Origin: Taibaiella helva
GTDB lineage: Bacteria > Bacteroidota > Bacteroidia > Chitinophagales > Chitinophagaceae
Reading direction: 5' to 3'
NCBI RefSeq assembly: GCF_003545695.1
Contig: NZ_QUZZ01000007.1
Location: 186,001 to 250,000, forward strand
Length of the DNA stretch: 64,000 bases
The position numbers and the translations under genes were made by a program. The notes beneath the pieces are model-generated. The model did not search any database. It was not told where the DNA came from and was given only the letters and a program-made list of their open reading frames with translations. Below are positions 17,833 through 26,214 of this stretch, piece after piece. How positions within the stretch are numbered: position 1 is the stretch's first letter; each line of letters begins with the position of its first letter.

Positions 17833-18759
17833 CTATCTTATAATCTCCAATGGAGCGCTCGGACGAGGACGATAAAGGTAAATGGGCAGAACGCGTACCG
17901 TGTTTTCAGTTTCTCCGATGATGGCAGGTTCTCCTCTGAATTCACTATCCGTTCGGACAAGCGCAACAATGCGGCCATCGCCGAGGAAGGCCATGGTATA
18001 TTTTTCTATAGGATACATTTTGATGATCTGGCTGGTCTCTTCCAGCTTAGGCCAGAAGGTGTCATTTTTCTCTCTGGTCGCAGAGAAATAGGCCTGGGAA
18101 TTTTCTACCTGCCGTTTATACAGCATACTGGCAATAGTATTGATATCATGCATTTCGTTGGCCTTGCGGTAGCGTTCGTATACAGCGAGCGCTTCTTTCT
18201 GTAATTGCTTTTCATCCTCTTTGTTCAGCAGCACGCCGTCGCTCCATCCCTTCAGGGTATAAGGCACCTCGGCTGTAAAGGTTCCCTTAAATTCGGCATA
18301 GGGCAGGTTCCCTTTGATCTCCGGCGTCTCAAAGGCATATAAGGTCTTAAACTGTTCTGGTTGCTGCTTGTTGTAATCGCCTTCCTTTATTTTGATCGAC
18401 ATGCCACTTTTTGAGGTCAGGTAAGGATCAGAACGGTAGTCCTCGTTCATCTTCGGAAACAGCCGTATGGTGATCGTTTGCTTACCGCTCTTCAGGATGA
18501 GATCGGAAACAGGAAACACCGATCCATTGATATTGCCTTCTTCGTTGCTGATCAGCGCAGGAACATCATTGATCAATACCTGGTAGGTACAATTGTAAGC
18601 GCTGAAGTCCAGTATGATCCTGGGATTGTAGTCATAGGTCTTTACCTGCTTATAAATATTCTGCCATTCCTGTTTGATCTTTTCGTTGCTCATGCTTTGA
18701 TTCTGCGCACAAGCAGTGAGTATGTGAGCCGAAAGTAAAGCCAGAAAAATAGATCTCAT
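17833..18759 (-). CDS. Tandem lipoprotein copy A, immunity candidate
   Basis: The 308-aa product has a lipoprotein signal (MRSIFLALLSAHILTAC, lipobox LTAC). The first domain is beta-rich (residues 40-180; LDFSAYNCTYQVLINDVPALI, SGKQTITIRLFPKMNEDY) and the second is alpha/beta and more charged (KQLQKEALAVYERYRKANEMHDINTIASMLYKRQVE). Except for the signal peptide and the last 40 residues it is virtually identical to the next gene. It follows the 1034-aa candidate effector in the same transcription unit. A periplasm-facing lipoprotein next to an effector suggests immunity, and duplication would fit that, but this is inference. Confidence 0.75.
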   Translation of the reverse strand: MRSIFLALLSAHILTACAQNQSMSNEKIKQEWQNIYKQVKTYDYNPRIILDFSAYNCTYQVLINDVPALISNEEGNINGSVFPVSDLILKSGKQTITIRLFPKMNEDYRSDPYLTSKSGMSIKIKEGDYNKQQPEQFKTLYAFETPEIKGNLPYAEFKGTFTAEVPYTLKGWSDGVLLNKEDEKQLQKEALAVYERYRKANEMHDINTIASMLYKRQVENSQAYFSATREKNDTFWPKLEETSQIIKMYPIEKYTMAFLGDGRIVALVRTDSEFRGEPAIIGETENTVRVLPIYLYRPRPSAPLEIIR

Positions 18760-19638
18760 GCAGCAAGTATTAGAGACAGGTTATCTTACAATCTCCAATG
18801 GAGCGCCCGGACGTGGACGGTAGAGGTAGATCGGGAAAACCGTAACTAAGTCTTCCGTTTCGCCAATGATCACGGACTTTCCTCTGAATTCATTATCCGT
18901 ACGGACCAGCGCAACAATGCGGCCATCGCCGAAGAAGGCCATGGTATATTTTTCTATAGGATACATTTTGATGATCTGGTTGGTCTCTTCCAGCTTAGGC
19001 CAGAAGGTGTCATTTTTCTCTCTGGTCGCAGAGAAATAGGCCTGGGAATTTTCTACCTGCCGTTTATACAGCATACTGGCAATAGTATTGATATCATGCA
19101 TTTCGTTGGCCTTGCGGTAGCGCTCGTATACAGCGAGCGCTTCTTTCTGTAATTGCTTTTCATCCTCTTTGTTCAGCAGCACGCCGTCGCTCCATCCCTT
19201 CAGGGTATAAGGCACCTCGGCTGTAAAGGTTCCCTTAAATTCGGCATAGGGCAGGTTCCCTTTGATCTCCGGCGTCTCAAAGGCATATAAGGTCTTAAAC
19301 TGTTCTGGTTGCTGCTTGTTGTAATCGCCTTCCTTTATTTTGATCGACATGCCACTTTTTGAGGTCAGGTAAGGATCAGAACGGTAGTCCTCGTTCATCT
19401 TCGGAAACAGCCGTATGGTGATCGTTTGCTTACCGCTCTTCAGGATGAGATCGGAAACAGGAAACACCGATCCATTGATATTGCCTTCTTCGTTGCTGAT
19501 CAGCGCAGGAACATCATTGATCAATATCTGGTAGGTACAATTGTAAGCGCTGAAGTCCAGTATGATCCTGGGATTGTAGTCATAGGTCTTTACCTGCTTA
19601 TAAATATTCTGCCATTCCTGTTTGATCTTTTCGTTGCT
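17993..19638 (-). repeat. Tandem gene duplication with homogenised core
   Basis: Bases 17993-18690 and 18941-19638 (offset 948) differ at only a handful of positions (for example ctggctggt versus ctggttggt). By contrast, the signal-peptide codons and the last ~120 bases of each gene differ clearly. The sharp borders between near-identity and divergence point to gene conversion rather than simple recent duplication. Confidence 0.8.
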
Positions 19639-19713
19639 CATGCTTTGGTTATTTTGACTGCAAGATTGCGTTGTGATAGTAATACCCAGAATGATCCAGA
19701 TGAGGTGCTTCAT
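18781..19713 (-). CDS. Tandem lipoprotein copy B, immunity candidate
   Basis: The 310-aa product starts with an unrelated lipoprotein signal (MKHLIWIILGITITTQSC, lipobox TQSC) and then matches copy A from MSNEKIKQEW onward. Differences reappear only in the C-terminal 40 residues (FRGKSVIIGETEDLVTVFPIYLY versus FRGEPAIIGETENTVRVLPIYLY). It begins 12 bases after the stop of the 1034-aa candidate effector, the classical position of an immunity gene. The fast-changing C-terminal part may be the specificity region; the rest seems held identical by recombination. I know no family name for it. Confidence 0.75.
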   Translation of the reverse strand: MKHLIWIILGITITTQSCSQNNQSMSNEKIKQEWQNIYKQVKTYDYNPRIILDFSAYNCTYQILINDVPALISNEEGNINGSVFPVSDLILKSGKQTITIRLFPKMNEDYRSDPYLTSKSGMSIKIKEGDYNKQQPEQFKTLYAFETPEIKGNLPYAEFKGTFTAEVPYTLKGWSDGVLLNKEDEKQLQKEALAVYERYRKANEMHDINTIASMLYKRQVENSQAYFSATREKNDTFWPKLEETNQIIKMYPIEKYTMAFFGDGRIVALVRTDNEFRGKSVIIGETEDLVTVFPIYLYRPRPGAPLEIVR

Positions 19714-19725
19714 TGAAGTTTGATT

Positions 19726-22700
19726 TTAGAATCTGCATTTGCCCAGGGATAAGGAGGCTTCGTCCAGTCCGATCTCGAAGTTAGCGTCGAATAATGGCTG
19801 CGGCTTTTTCTTTTGTTTACTGTCGGTTTTTTTTACCTCCGCGTCGAGAGTTATGTTTCCTTTTAACTTCATACCATCAAATTTGAGTATGTTTTCCCAG
19901 TACATGCCCATATCGTCGGAGCCGATGGCGGTTTCAATGCCGAAGCCGGCTGTACCTTTGACACCGGCGTCGATATAGCCCTTAATTGTGGTAACGTAAA
20001 AGAAGTCTACCTTAAGCTCGCCGTGCAGCCTTACTTCAAGGCTTACAGACACGGTAGCCGAGCCTTTGAATAATTCTTCCTTGGTGGCCGATTTTCCGCC
20101 TCTGCTGATCACGTTACCGCCGACGCTATTGTTCTTAAAATTACCTTCAATAGCAATTTCTCCCTTAATGACCAGGTCGATGGCAATAATGGGTTTGTCC
20201 TGGTCGAGCAGAGTCTGCAGCAGCGCCGATGCCGCATACACGGCCATGGCTACCGGGTGCTTGCGGCTCAGCATCTGGAACAGGTCCATTTTGATCTGGA
20301 TGCCGATCAGCGGATCCATCTTGATCTGTATGGCCCAGGTAATGCCTGCTCCCCATATGGTAGTCGACTTGTCGACCGGCGGCATGGTCTCGTAATACCA
20401 GGAGGCGGCTATGGCCATAGAAGGGTTGGTGAGCGAGTAGTCGACCGGCGATTTGGTAAATTTCTCTACCAGCTTCCTGCGCTTCTCCTCATTCATATTC
20501 ACTTTTGCTGTACACTCTCCATTGAAAACCGCTTTACAAAACTTGATCGCGGTCTTAAAGCCGAGTATGAAGTCTTCAATGGTCTTAAAGATCGTGTCAA
20601 TGACATCAATTTTGTCTGCTCCATTATTCCACTCGGCTTTAAGCGAGACCTCATAATTGTCGAGCACCTTTAGGACCTTATCGAAAGCACTGCTGGGGTG
20701 TGCAGCTCCGGGATTGACTCTTCGGATACCGTCATTATCCAGCCTGGCGTTAAGCCTGTTGGAAGAGCGCCGGTAAGCATCCAGGTTTTCGCGGGAGTAA
20801 TCGCCCCGGCTGAACCGGCCGTTCATTTCCTGCGTATACTGGTACGCTCTTTTAAAAGGATTCAGTGAGGTGCGATTACTGGTTTGTTTAAACTTCTGCT
20901 CGAAGGCTTTGAATTTGCTTCCGTCGAAATCGATCTTAAAACCAACGGTCCATTTGATATCGGGGAAGATCCTGAAGTCGATATTATGATTCCACCGGCA
21001 GGTTTGTGTGGTAATACTATAGGTATCTACCTGTACGGATGGCAACCATACGTAGCCCCAGAGGCGTTCCCAGTTGATGCTTCCATCCGCTTTTTTGATC
21101 GTATAATTATAAGTCGCGTCAAAAGTCAGCCCGTTATCATCCAGGTCTATGATCTTTGTAGCCGATTTATCACTCTTGTTATCTATTTTACCGGTATATC
21201 CTACCAGGCCAAAGGTCGCTTTGAGCGACAAAGAGCCGGGCTTGGTGTTCGGACGAGTTATGCCAGCCTGGGCATTGGAGGACATAAAGCCGGCTGCGAT
21301 TAGCGGCGTTATATTAATTACATGGCCTTTATGCTTGGGGGTGGCGATACAGTCATCGTCTTTGGTTTCTACATCGTTCATCTTCACTTTGATGGTCTGC
21401 TTGGCCTTATCACTTCCTGCAACCACGTTGAAAGTACGCTGGGCATTGAAGTCGACAGCCAATACATTTTCGTCAAAGACAGTCTGCGCTTCTGCGTCTC
21501 CGGCCTGCACCGATATTCCACTGTATTTGCAGGGGCGAAAATTACCGGCGTTCGTTTCAATTTCACCTACCTCGATCACGGTATTGGAATTAAACAGCTG
21601 ATTGGCATTTTCATTGACTTTGCTGACCGTAATCATCTCTGATTCATTAGCGTATATATCCATCAGATCCTTGGGCCGGCTCCTGATGATCGCGTGCATC
21701 TGTAGCGTGTTGCCCGCATCGTAGCGCCATATCTCATCGAGATATACATTCACGACGGTCTTTTGCACCAGGGAGGCTTGGGCAGGCGAGGTATTATCCT
21801 TCGCGCCGTAGTTGGAGGTGATCTTATCTATAAATGCTTTTTCATCATTCAGCAGGGGGTGGGTTCTTACCTCCCTTCTAAAATACTGGGCCAGCGCTTT
21901 GGGCGTACTTTTCTCCTTATTGTATTTTTCCCGTTCCTCCGGTGTCAACTCGTAAGGGGGAAGGGTAGCATTCTGCCAGTTGGTATCATACAGCTCAATG
22001 TCCAGGTCTTGCCCGTATAAGGCCTGTGTATAGATGTGCAGCTGGACCACTTCCCTGAATTTCTTCTCTTTCCCGTTAATGATAGCGCCATCATTGGTAG
22101 CGCTGAATTCACGCCACTTGGTCATCAATACTTTGGGCTGACCCTTGGCTGCCACGAGGTAGCCGGCGGGAACCTTATTGGTAGGCGCCTTGTTTTCCAG
22201 GCAAGGTTCTGCCCAGCCCATACCGCCGCCTTCATAGATCTTGCCAAAAACAAAATTCTGAATGTTGCCGCTCTTAAGATCGCTTCTGAGATCCGTTTCC
22301 TTGAAGTCCATTTTCTTCGGTGCCAGGTGCCATAGCCACTTGATTTTACCTATGGTATCCTGGTGTACTTTGGTAAGGCGTTCTACCTCTGCTTTCTTAA
22401 GCTTATGTTTAGCATCTTGCTTCTGGTATAGTGCGTATTTCTTTTTATAGGCAGCTACCTTTTGAGAATAGGCTGTTTCCTTCTTCTTGAAAACATTATA
22501 ATGCTGCTGCGTATTGTTCCTTACTGTAACATCATATGCTGCTTTGTAAGATTTGAGAGATTCATCAATCGACTCTTTATCCTTGTTCAGAGCATCGATC
22601 TGCTTATCCAGCTCGATCTTTGCTTCTTCCGCTTCGGTTTTAGCCTTGGCGATCTCGGGATCATCATAATCGGCCATGAAGTGAACGGCCGTATTGCCTT

Positions 22701-22830
22701 CCTTCAGGATGATCAGGTTGTTTTGTTTATCAATGATAGCTTTATCCTTGAGCAGCTCTTCATTGACCTTCAGGTGCAGCTCAATCTCCTTCGCTTTCGG
22801 TTGATTACCCTTGGTTGCTGTGTTTTCCAT
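19726..22830 (-). CDS. 1034-aa T6SS cargo candidate with coiled coil and membrane-active-looking C-terminus
   Basis: There is no signal peptide. Residues about 60-165 form a Lys/Glu-rich coiled coil (AKTEAEEAKIELDKQIDALNKDK...). The middle is mixed beta (for example VNVYLDEIWRYDAGNTLQMHAIIRSRP). From about residue 800 the chain turns into hydrophobic and amphipathic strands and helices (IGIQIKMDLFQML, AMAVYAASALLQTLL, IAIDLVIKGEIAIEGNF, SVSLEVRLHGELKVDFFYVTTIKGYIDAGVKGTAGFG). That pattern could insert in a membrane. It lies between a DUF4280 PAAR-like gene and two lipoprotein genes in a vgrG operon. I recognise no catalytic motif; an effector role is inferred from context. Confidence 0.65.
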   Translation of the reverse strand: MENTATKGNQPKAKEIELHLKVNEELLKDKAIIDKQNNLIILKEGNTAVHFMADYDDPEIAKAKTEAEEAKIELDKQIDALNKDKESIDESLKSYKAAYDVTVRNNTQQHYNVFKKKETAYSQKVAAYKKKYALYQKQDAKHKLKKAEVERLTKVHQDTIGKIKWLWHLAPKKMDFKETDLRSDLKSGNIQNFVFGKIYEGGGMGWAEPCLENKAPTNKVPAGYLVAAKGQPKVLMTKWREFSATNDGAIINGKEKKFREVVQLHIYTQALYGQDLDIELYDTNWQNATLPPYELTPEEREKYNKEKSTPKALAQYFRREVRTHPLLNDEKAFIDKITSNYGAKDNTSPAQASLVQKTVVNVYLDEIWRYDAGNTLQMHAIIRSRPKDLMDIYANESEMITVSKVNENANQLFNSNTVIEVGEIETNAGNFRPCKYSGISVQAGDAEAQTVFDENVLAVDFNAQRTFNVVAGSDKAKQTIKVKMNDVETKDDDCIATPKHKGHVINITPLIAAGFMSSNAQAGITRPNTKPGSLSLKATFGLVGYTGKIDNKSDKSATKIIDLDDNGLTFDATYNYTIKKADGSINWERLWGYVWLPSVQVDTYSITTQTCRWNHNIDFRIFPDIKWTVGFKIDFDGSKFKAFEQKFKQTSNRTSLNPFKRAYQYTQEMNGRFSRGDYSRENLDAYRRSSNRLNARLDNDGIRRVNPGAAHPSSAFDKVLKVLDNYEVSLKAEWNNGADKIDVIDTIFKTIEDFILGFKTAIKFCKAVFNGECTAKVNMNEEKRRKLVEKFTKSPVDYSLTNPSMAIAASWYYETMPPVDKSTTIWGAGITWAIQIKMDPLIGIQIKMDLFQMLSRKHPVAMAVYAASALLQTLLDQDKPIIAIDLVIKGEIAIEGNFKNNSVGGNVISRGGKSATKEELFKGSATVSVSLEVRLHGELKVDFFYVTTIKGYIDAGVKGTAGFGIETAIGSDDMGMYWENILKFDGMKLKGNITLDAEVKKTDSKQKKKPQPLFDANFEIGLDEASLSLGKCRF

Positions 22831-22845
22831 GATATCTTCAGGGCT

Positions 22846-23313
22846 TTATATAGGTAGACGTATCTTCTTGCCATCATCAGCGGTATCTTTCAGATTGATG
22901 GCGGGGTTAAGGGTAGCCTGTACATTTTCATTTGCTTTTGCAGCCTGCTGCTGCGAGGGGCTGGCGGTCTGCCCGTGAAAGGTGATATCGACACAAGGAC
23001 TTCCGCCTACAGCACAGGTGGCTTTGCTGTTTTCCAGCAGCACTTTACCTCCGTTTTGCAGCGTGACTTTATCGTAAAAGTCTTTCCATTCGGTAATGGC
23101 AGGCTTGCAGGGGTTATTGTTCATCTTTTTGCAGCTGCCGAAGGTATTGGCTTCAAAAGGCTGGCCGATGTCCATGGTATTGCCGATGGCCTTCTGGCTG
23201 CCTTCCGTATCATTGATGTAATAGTCTTTCTGCTTCACTTTCAGCTTATCTGGTGTGGTGCCGAACTTGCATTGACAGATCGCACCGTTGCAGACCATAT
23301 GTTTTTCGCTCAT
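22846..23313 (-). CDS. DUF4280-family PAAR-like spike protein
   Basis: The 155-aa protein shows the DUF4280 pattern: an N-terminal 'MVCNGAICQCKFGTTPDKLKV', a middle 'GQPFEANTFGSCKKMNNNPCKPAITEW' and a later 'NGGKVLLENSKATCAVGGSPCVDITFHGQ'. These regularly spaced Cys-containing turns resemble PAAR repeats that could bind a metal. PAAR and PAAR-like proteins cap the VgrG tip and attach effectors. The gene precedes the 1034-aa candidate effector by 15 bases, so it probably sharpens the VgrG2 spike and carries that protein. Confidence 0.85.
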   Translation of the reverse strand: MSEKHMVCNGAICQCKFGTTPDKLKVKQKDYYINDTEGSQKAIGNTMDIGQPFEANTFGSCKKMNNNPCKPAITEWKDFYDKVTLQNGGKVLLENSKATCAVGGSPCVDITFHGQTASPSQQQAAKANENVQATLNPAINLKDTADDGKKIRLPI

Positions 23314-23340
23314 GATGCCCGGGTTTAGGGGATACTTGAC

Positions 23341-24249
23341 TTATTTTCCAATCAAAATACTTTGCCGGTGCAGCGTTGCGAGCTTGTCCTTTTCCGGCAG
23401 ATGGTAAATCTCAAAGGTAATGCGACGTCCGGTTTCGGCAGGGTCGTTGAAGCTGCAGAAACCGGTAACAGATCTTACCCCAAAATCTTTATGGTATAAC
23501 CTGTATCGTATCTCAACCTCTCCCTCAGCACCGGTACCGGAACCATGCAGGGTTTTATGAATCGGTGCAGAACGCTTCATGGCTATGTCCTCGGCGCTTC
23601 GCTGCTCTTCGATCCTGCCTTTGCAATTAATGATCAGGCATTGACTTTCGGTATGCTGCTCCGTGATTTCCCTGGTAACAGTATATTTCAACAGGGGACC
23701 GTATGGCACTACAGGAAGCTCCAACGGCGTCTTTTGCCGGAAGTCATGTGAACGAAGGCCATAGATACCGGAAAAAAAGAGGCTGTAGAACCAGTCATCT
23801 TTCAATCGCAATAGCAGGCTGCCTTCATTGCCCAATATAGCTTCCATCTTCAATAGTGCATCCTGGGCGAGCTGACCTTTATAATATTGGGCGAGTTTTT
23901 CTTTTTGCTGTACCCAGCGTTTCGATAAGGCGTTTTTATTCGCTATGGCAGTTAACCGGCACTCATTATCTGTCCTGAGCTCCAGGGGATACAGGCATTT
24001 CCCCAGATCATCGGCCAGTCTGTCGATCATCAGGTCGGGGGCATGGTTATTGATATAGACCTGTTTCCTATCGACCAGGAACAGGAAACCTTCTTCAGCG
24101 TCTGGTAACTGGCTCACTTCCGTTTCATAGTGGATCCTGGTTTTGTCATCAAAACGGATCATTACGCCGTAGGTGCGGCATATATCTGTCGGACGTATCT
24201 GCAGCACCCGTCTTCCATTGGCAGTATGTAGTTCTGCATTCATTTCCAT
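23341..24249 (-). CDS. Unknown protein of the vgrG2 cargo operon
   Basis: The 302-aa protein has no signal peptide and no transmembrane segment. The N-terminal 110 residues look beta-rich (VLQIRPTDICRTYGVMIRFDDKTRIHYETEV). A helical hairpin with many Lys/Gln lies around residues 125-160, and the C-terminal half is beta-rich again (TVTREITEQHTESQCLIINCKGRIEE; EVEIRYRLYHKDFGVRSVTGFCSF). It lies between the amidase-lipoprotein pair and the DUF4280 gene. A role as loading protein or baseplate accessory is possible. I do not recognise a family. Confidence 0.65.
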   Translation of the reverse strand: MEMNAELHTANGRRVLQIRPTDICRTYGVMIRFDDKTRIHYETEVSQLPDAEEGFLFLVDRKQVYINNHAPDLMIDRLADDLGKCLYPLELRTDNECRLTAIANKNALSKRWVQQKEKLAQYYKGQLAQDALLKMEAILGNEGSLLLRLKDDWFYSLFFSGIYGLRSHDFRQKTPLELPVVPYGPLLKYTVTREITEQHTESQCLIINCKGRIEEQRSAEDIAMKRSAPIHKTLHGSGTGAEGEVEIRYRLYHKDFGVRSVTGFCSFNDPAETGRRITFEIYHLPEKDKLATLHRQSILIGK

Positions 24250-24257
24250 CTTGCTCT

Positions 24258-24803
24258 TCAGGGCCGGCTTTTATGGTGGACAGTTTTGATCAGCTGTCCT
24301 TGTTCATCAAAATATTTCCAGTCGCCTATGGAATCGATATCCGATTCATAGAGCTCATAGTTATTAAAACGTTCAATAACCTCAGGCCGGCCGTTGGCAT
24401 AGTAGCGCGTCTTCTCAATGTAGGCTTTGGCGGGCTCGTCGTTATGATAAACAGTTGTTTCCATCAGTTTTCCTGTGGTGTCGTAGCGGTACCAGGTGCC
24501 GGCATAGATGCCTGTAGCCACTTCTTTACCCGAATAATAACCCTGATGCCCTTTCTCTTTGATCTTCCCGTTTTCATAAAAGGTATAGATCAGCTGCCGG
24601 AAATCACTGCTGTCTTTCTTCAGGATCAGCTGTTCCGTACGGCCATTGGGAAACAGGGTTTTGGATATGGTGTCTCCATTGTGCTGTTCCTGTTGCTGCT
24701 GTGCGGTCGGAGGCGGGGCAGCCTGATCCGATCCGGCGCTCCGGCATTGGATGCCTACGGACAGGAAGAGCATAAGGACGGGCAGTCGATACCAGGACTT
24801 CAT
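24258..24803 (-). CDS. YwqK-like (MORN-type) lipoprotein, probable amidase immunity
   Basis: The 181-aa product starts at the ATG at 24803, which overlaps the amidase stop by one base (TAATG). The signal MKSWYRLPVLMLFLSVGIQC has a Cys at residue 20, giving a lipoprotein. After a Gln/Pro linker it has MORN/YwqK-type repeats (LIYTFYENGKIKEKGHQG, GTWYRYDTTGKLMETTVY, KTRYYANGRPEVIERF, DWKYFDEQGQLIKTVHH). YwqK family members are immunity or antitoxin proteins in other systems. Translational coupling to a peptidoglycan-cutting effector and an envelope location make an immunity role likely; it is still inference. Confidence 0.72.
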   Translation of the reverse strand: MKSWYRLPVLMLFLSVGIQCRSAGSDQAAPPPTAQQQQEQHNGDTISKTLFPNGRTEQLILKKDSSDFRQLIYTFYENGKIKEKGHQGYYSGKEVATGIYAGTWYRYDTTGKLMETTVYHNDEPAKAYIEKTRYYANGRPEVIERFNNYELYESDIDSIGDWKYFDEQGQLIKTVHHKSRP

Positions 24804-26203
24804 TAAAAATGTTTTTTTATGTTGACCACCAGGCCGTTCTTCATCTGGGTGGCTATGTTGTCGATATTGCCGTATAAGGCTTTGGCATCCTTGGGTGTGG
24901 TGACAAAGCCCAGCTCGGCCAGCACTTTCCGCTTGGTCTTGTTGCTGTTGCCCAGCACCTGCAGGCCGCGTACGTCTTTCTTGGGTGAGGTGCTTTCCAC
25001 AGCGACGATCGTATAGCTGCTGAAGAGATCGGTCGCGAGCTCTGAACAATCCGTGGTCAGTGTTGCATCTGTAGAACTGGGATAGATGACATGCGAGCCG
25101 GTGGAAGTATTGCCATTGGCGCCGTCGGCATGTACCGAGATGAAATAGTCGGCGGCGTTGTCGTTGGCCATACTGATCCGGGCGGCACGGGTTGTGGCAT
25201 TGTCGCTGCCTTTGATGGGGCCTCTTTCACGGGTAATGAATACGGTGTAGCCTTCACCTTCCAGCAGGGACTTCAGCTTAGCCGATACATCGTACACCAG
25301 GAATCGTTCCGAGCGATCAGGATCTTCCCTTTGGCTTATGATCCAGGTATCGGGTGCATCCAGCACATACTGGGGCAGCTGCATGACATTGGCCTTCGCT
25401 GTTTTGGGCTGTTTGTCAGGGCCCAGCTCAGGCTTGCCGTCGCTGCCTTGTACTTTGTAAGTATAGATAAAGCTTACGGCGCCGGTGTTGCCTACGGTAT
25501 AGCCATGACCAGGATCGATCACGATCACAGGATTCTTCCGACGCAGCTCAAACCAATCGCCCTCGGTGTCGAGCCAGTAATTTGTCTTGTCTGCTTTGGC
25601 AGAGGTATGGTCTTTAGGTGGATTCTTACCATTATACTGCACCTGGATGCCGGTGTTCTTTGAATGCGCGTCGACCAGCAGGCAGAAGTAAGCCTTCTTG
25701 TCTTTCGCTTCGCCGATCTGCTTGCGCCATTGTTCGGTTACCTTATCATCCTTGGCTTTCATGGCCAGCTTGAAGATGGCGAAGTTATCGTCTCTTACTT
25801 TGGTGACATATTTTCCCTGCTTATCGGCGTCGTCCTGCAACACGCTCAGCAAGCCATATTTGTCTTTGACCACAATGCCGTCACGGTCCAGGATATTGAT
25901 CCCGATCTCCTTGCCGGCAAGGCCTGAAGTCTGTACGACTACATACAATTCTTCACCGACGCCACCCCAGGAGGTACGTATATATTTCTTGTCTTTGAGG
26001 CGTGCGAAATAGGCATCCAATACCGTGGCGGTGGCCTTATCGTCCTTCGGTGGCGGCTGCCCGATCAGCAGGTCTACGCCGGCATCGCCTTTCTGCTTAA
26101 CCAGGCCGCCGGCGCCAAGGGTCACATCGCCGCCTTCGGCCACCCATGTAGCGACCGGGGAATTGTCGATGATCTTTTTGCCTGTGAAAATAATATTACC
26201 CAT
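24803..26203 (-). CDS. N-acetylmuramoyl-L-alanine amidase (Amidase_3), T6SS effector candidate
   Basis: The 466-aa protein has no signal peptide. Residues 1-210 form a substrate- or spike-binding region of unknown fold (HPLC-like beta strands, 'GLAGKEIGINILDRDG'). Residues about 225-466 form an Amidase_3 domain. It has the zinc His in VIVIDPGHG, a Glu in SERFLVYDVSAKL, the second His in ADYFISVHADG and the catalytic Glu in VLAELGF. Such enzymes cleave the MurNAc-L-Ala bond of peptidoglycan. With no export signal and a position 11 bases after vgrG2, delivery by the T6SS into the periplasm of rival cells is the natural reading. Confidence 0.85.
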   Translation of the reverse strand: MGNIIFTGKKIIDNSPVATWVAEGGDVTLGAGGLVKQKGDAGVDLLIGQPPPKDDKATATVLDAYFARLKDKKYIRTSWGGVGEELYVVVQTSGLAGKEIGINILDRDGIVVKDKYGLLSVLQDDADKQGKYVTKVRDDNFAIFKLAMKAKDDKVTEQWRKQIGEAKDKKAYFCLLVDAHSKNTGIQVQYNGKNPPKDHTSAKADKTNYWLDTEGDWFELRRKNPVIVIDPGHGYTVGNTGAVSFIYTYKVQGSDGKPELGPDKQPKTAKANVMQLPQYVLDAPDTWIISQREDPDRSERFLVYDVSAKLKSLLEGEGYTVFITRERGPIKGSDNATTRAARISMANDNAADYFISVHADGANGNTSTGSHVIYPSSTDATLTTDCSELATDLFSSYTIVAVESTSPKKDVRGLQVLGNSNKTKRKVLAELGFVTTPKDAKALYGNIDNIATQMKNGLVVNIKKHF

Positions 26204-26214
26204 GACCGCCCGGT

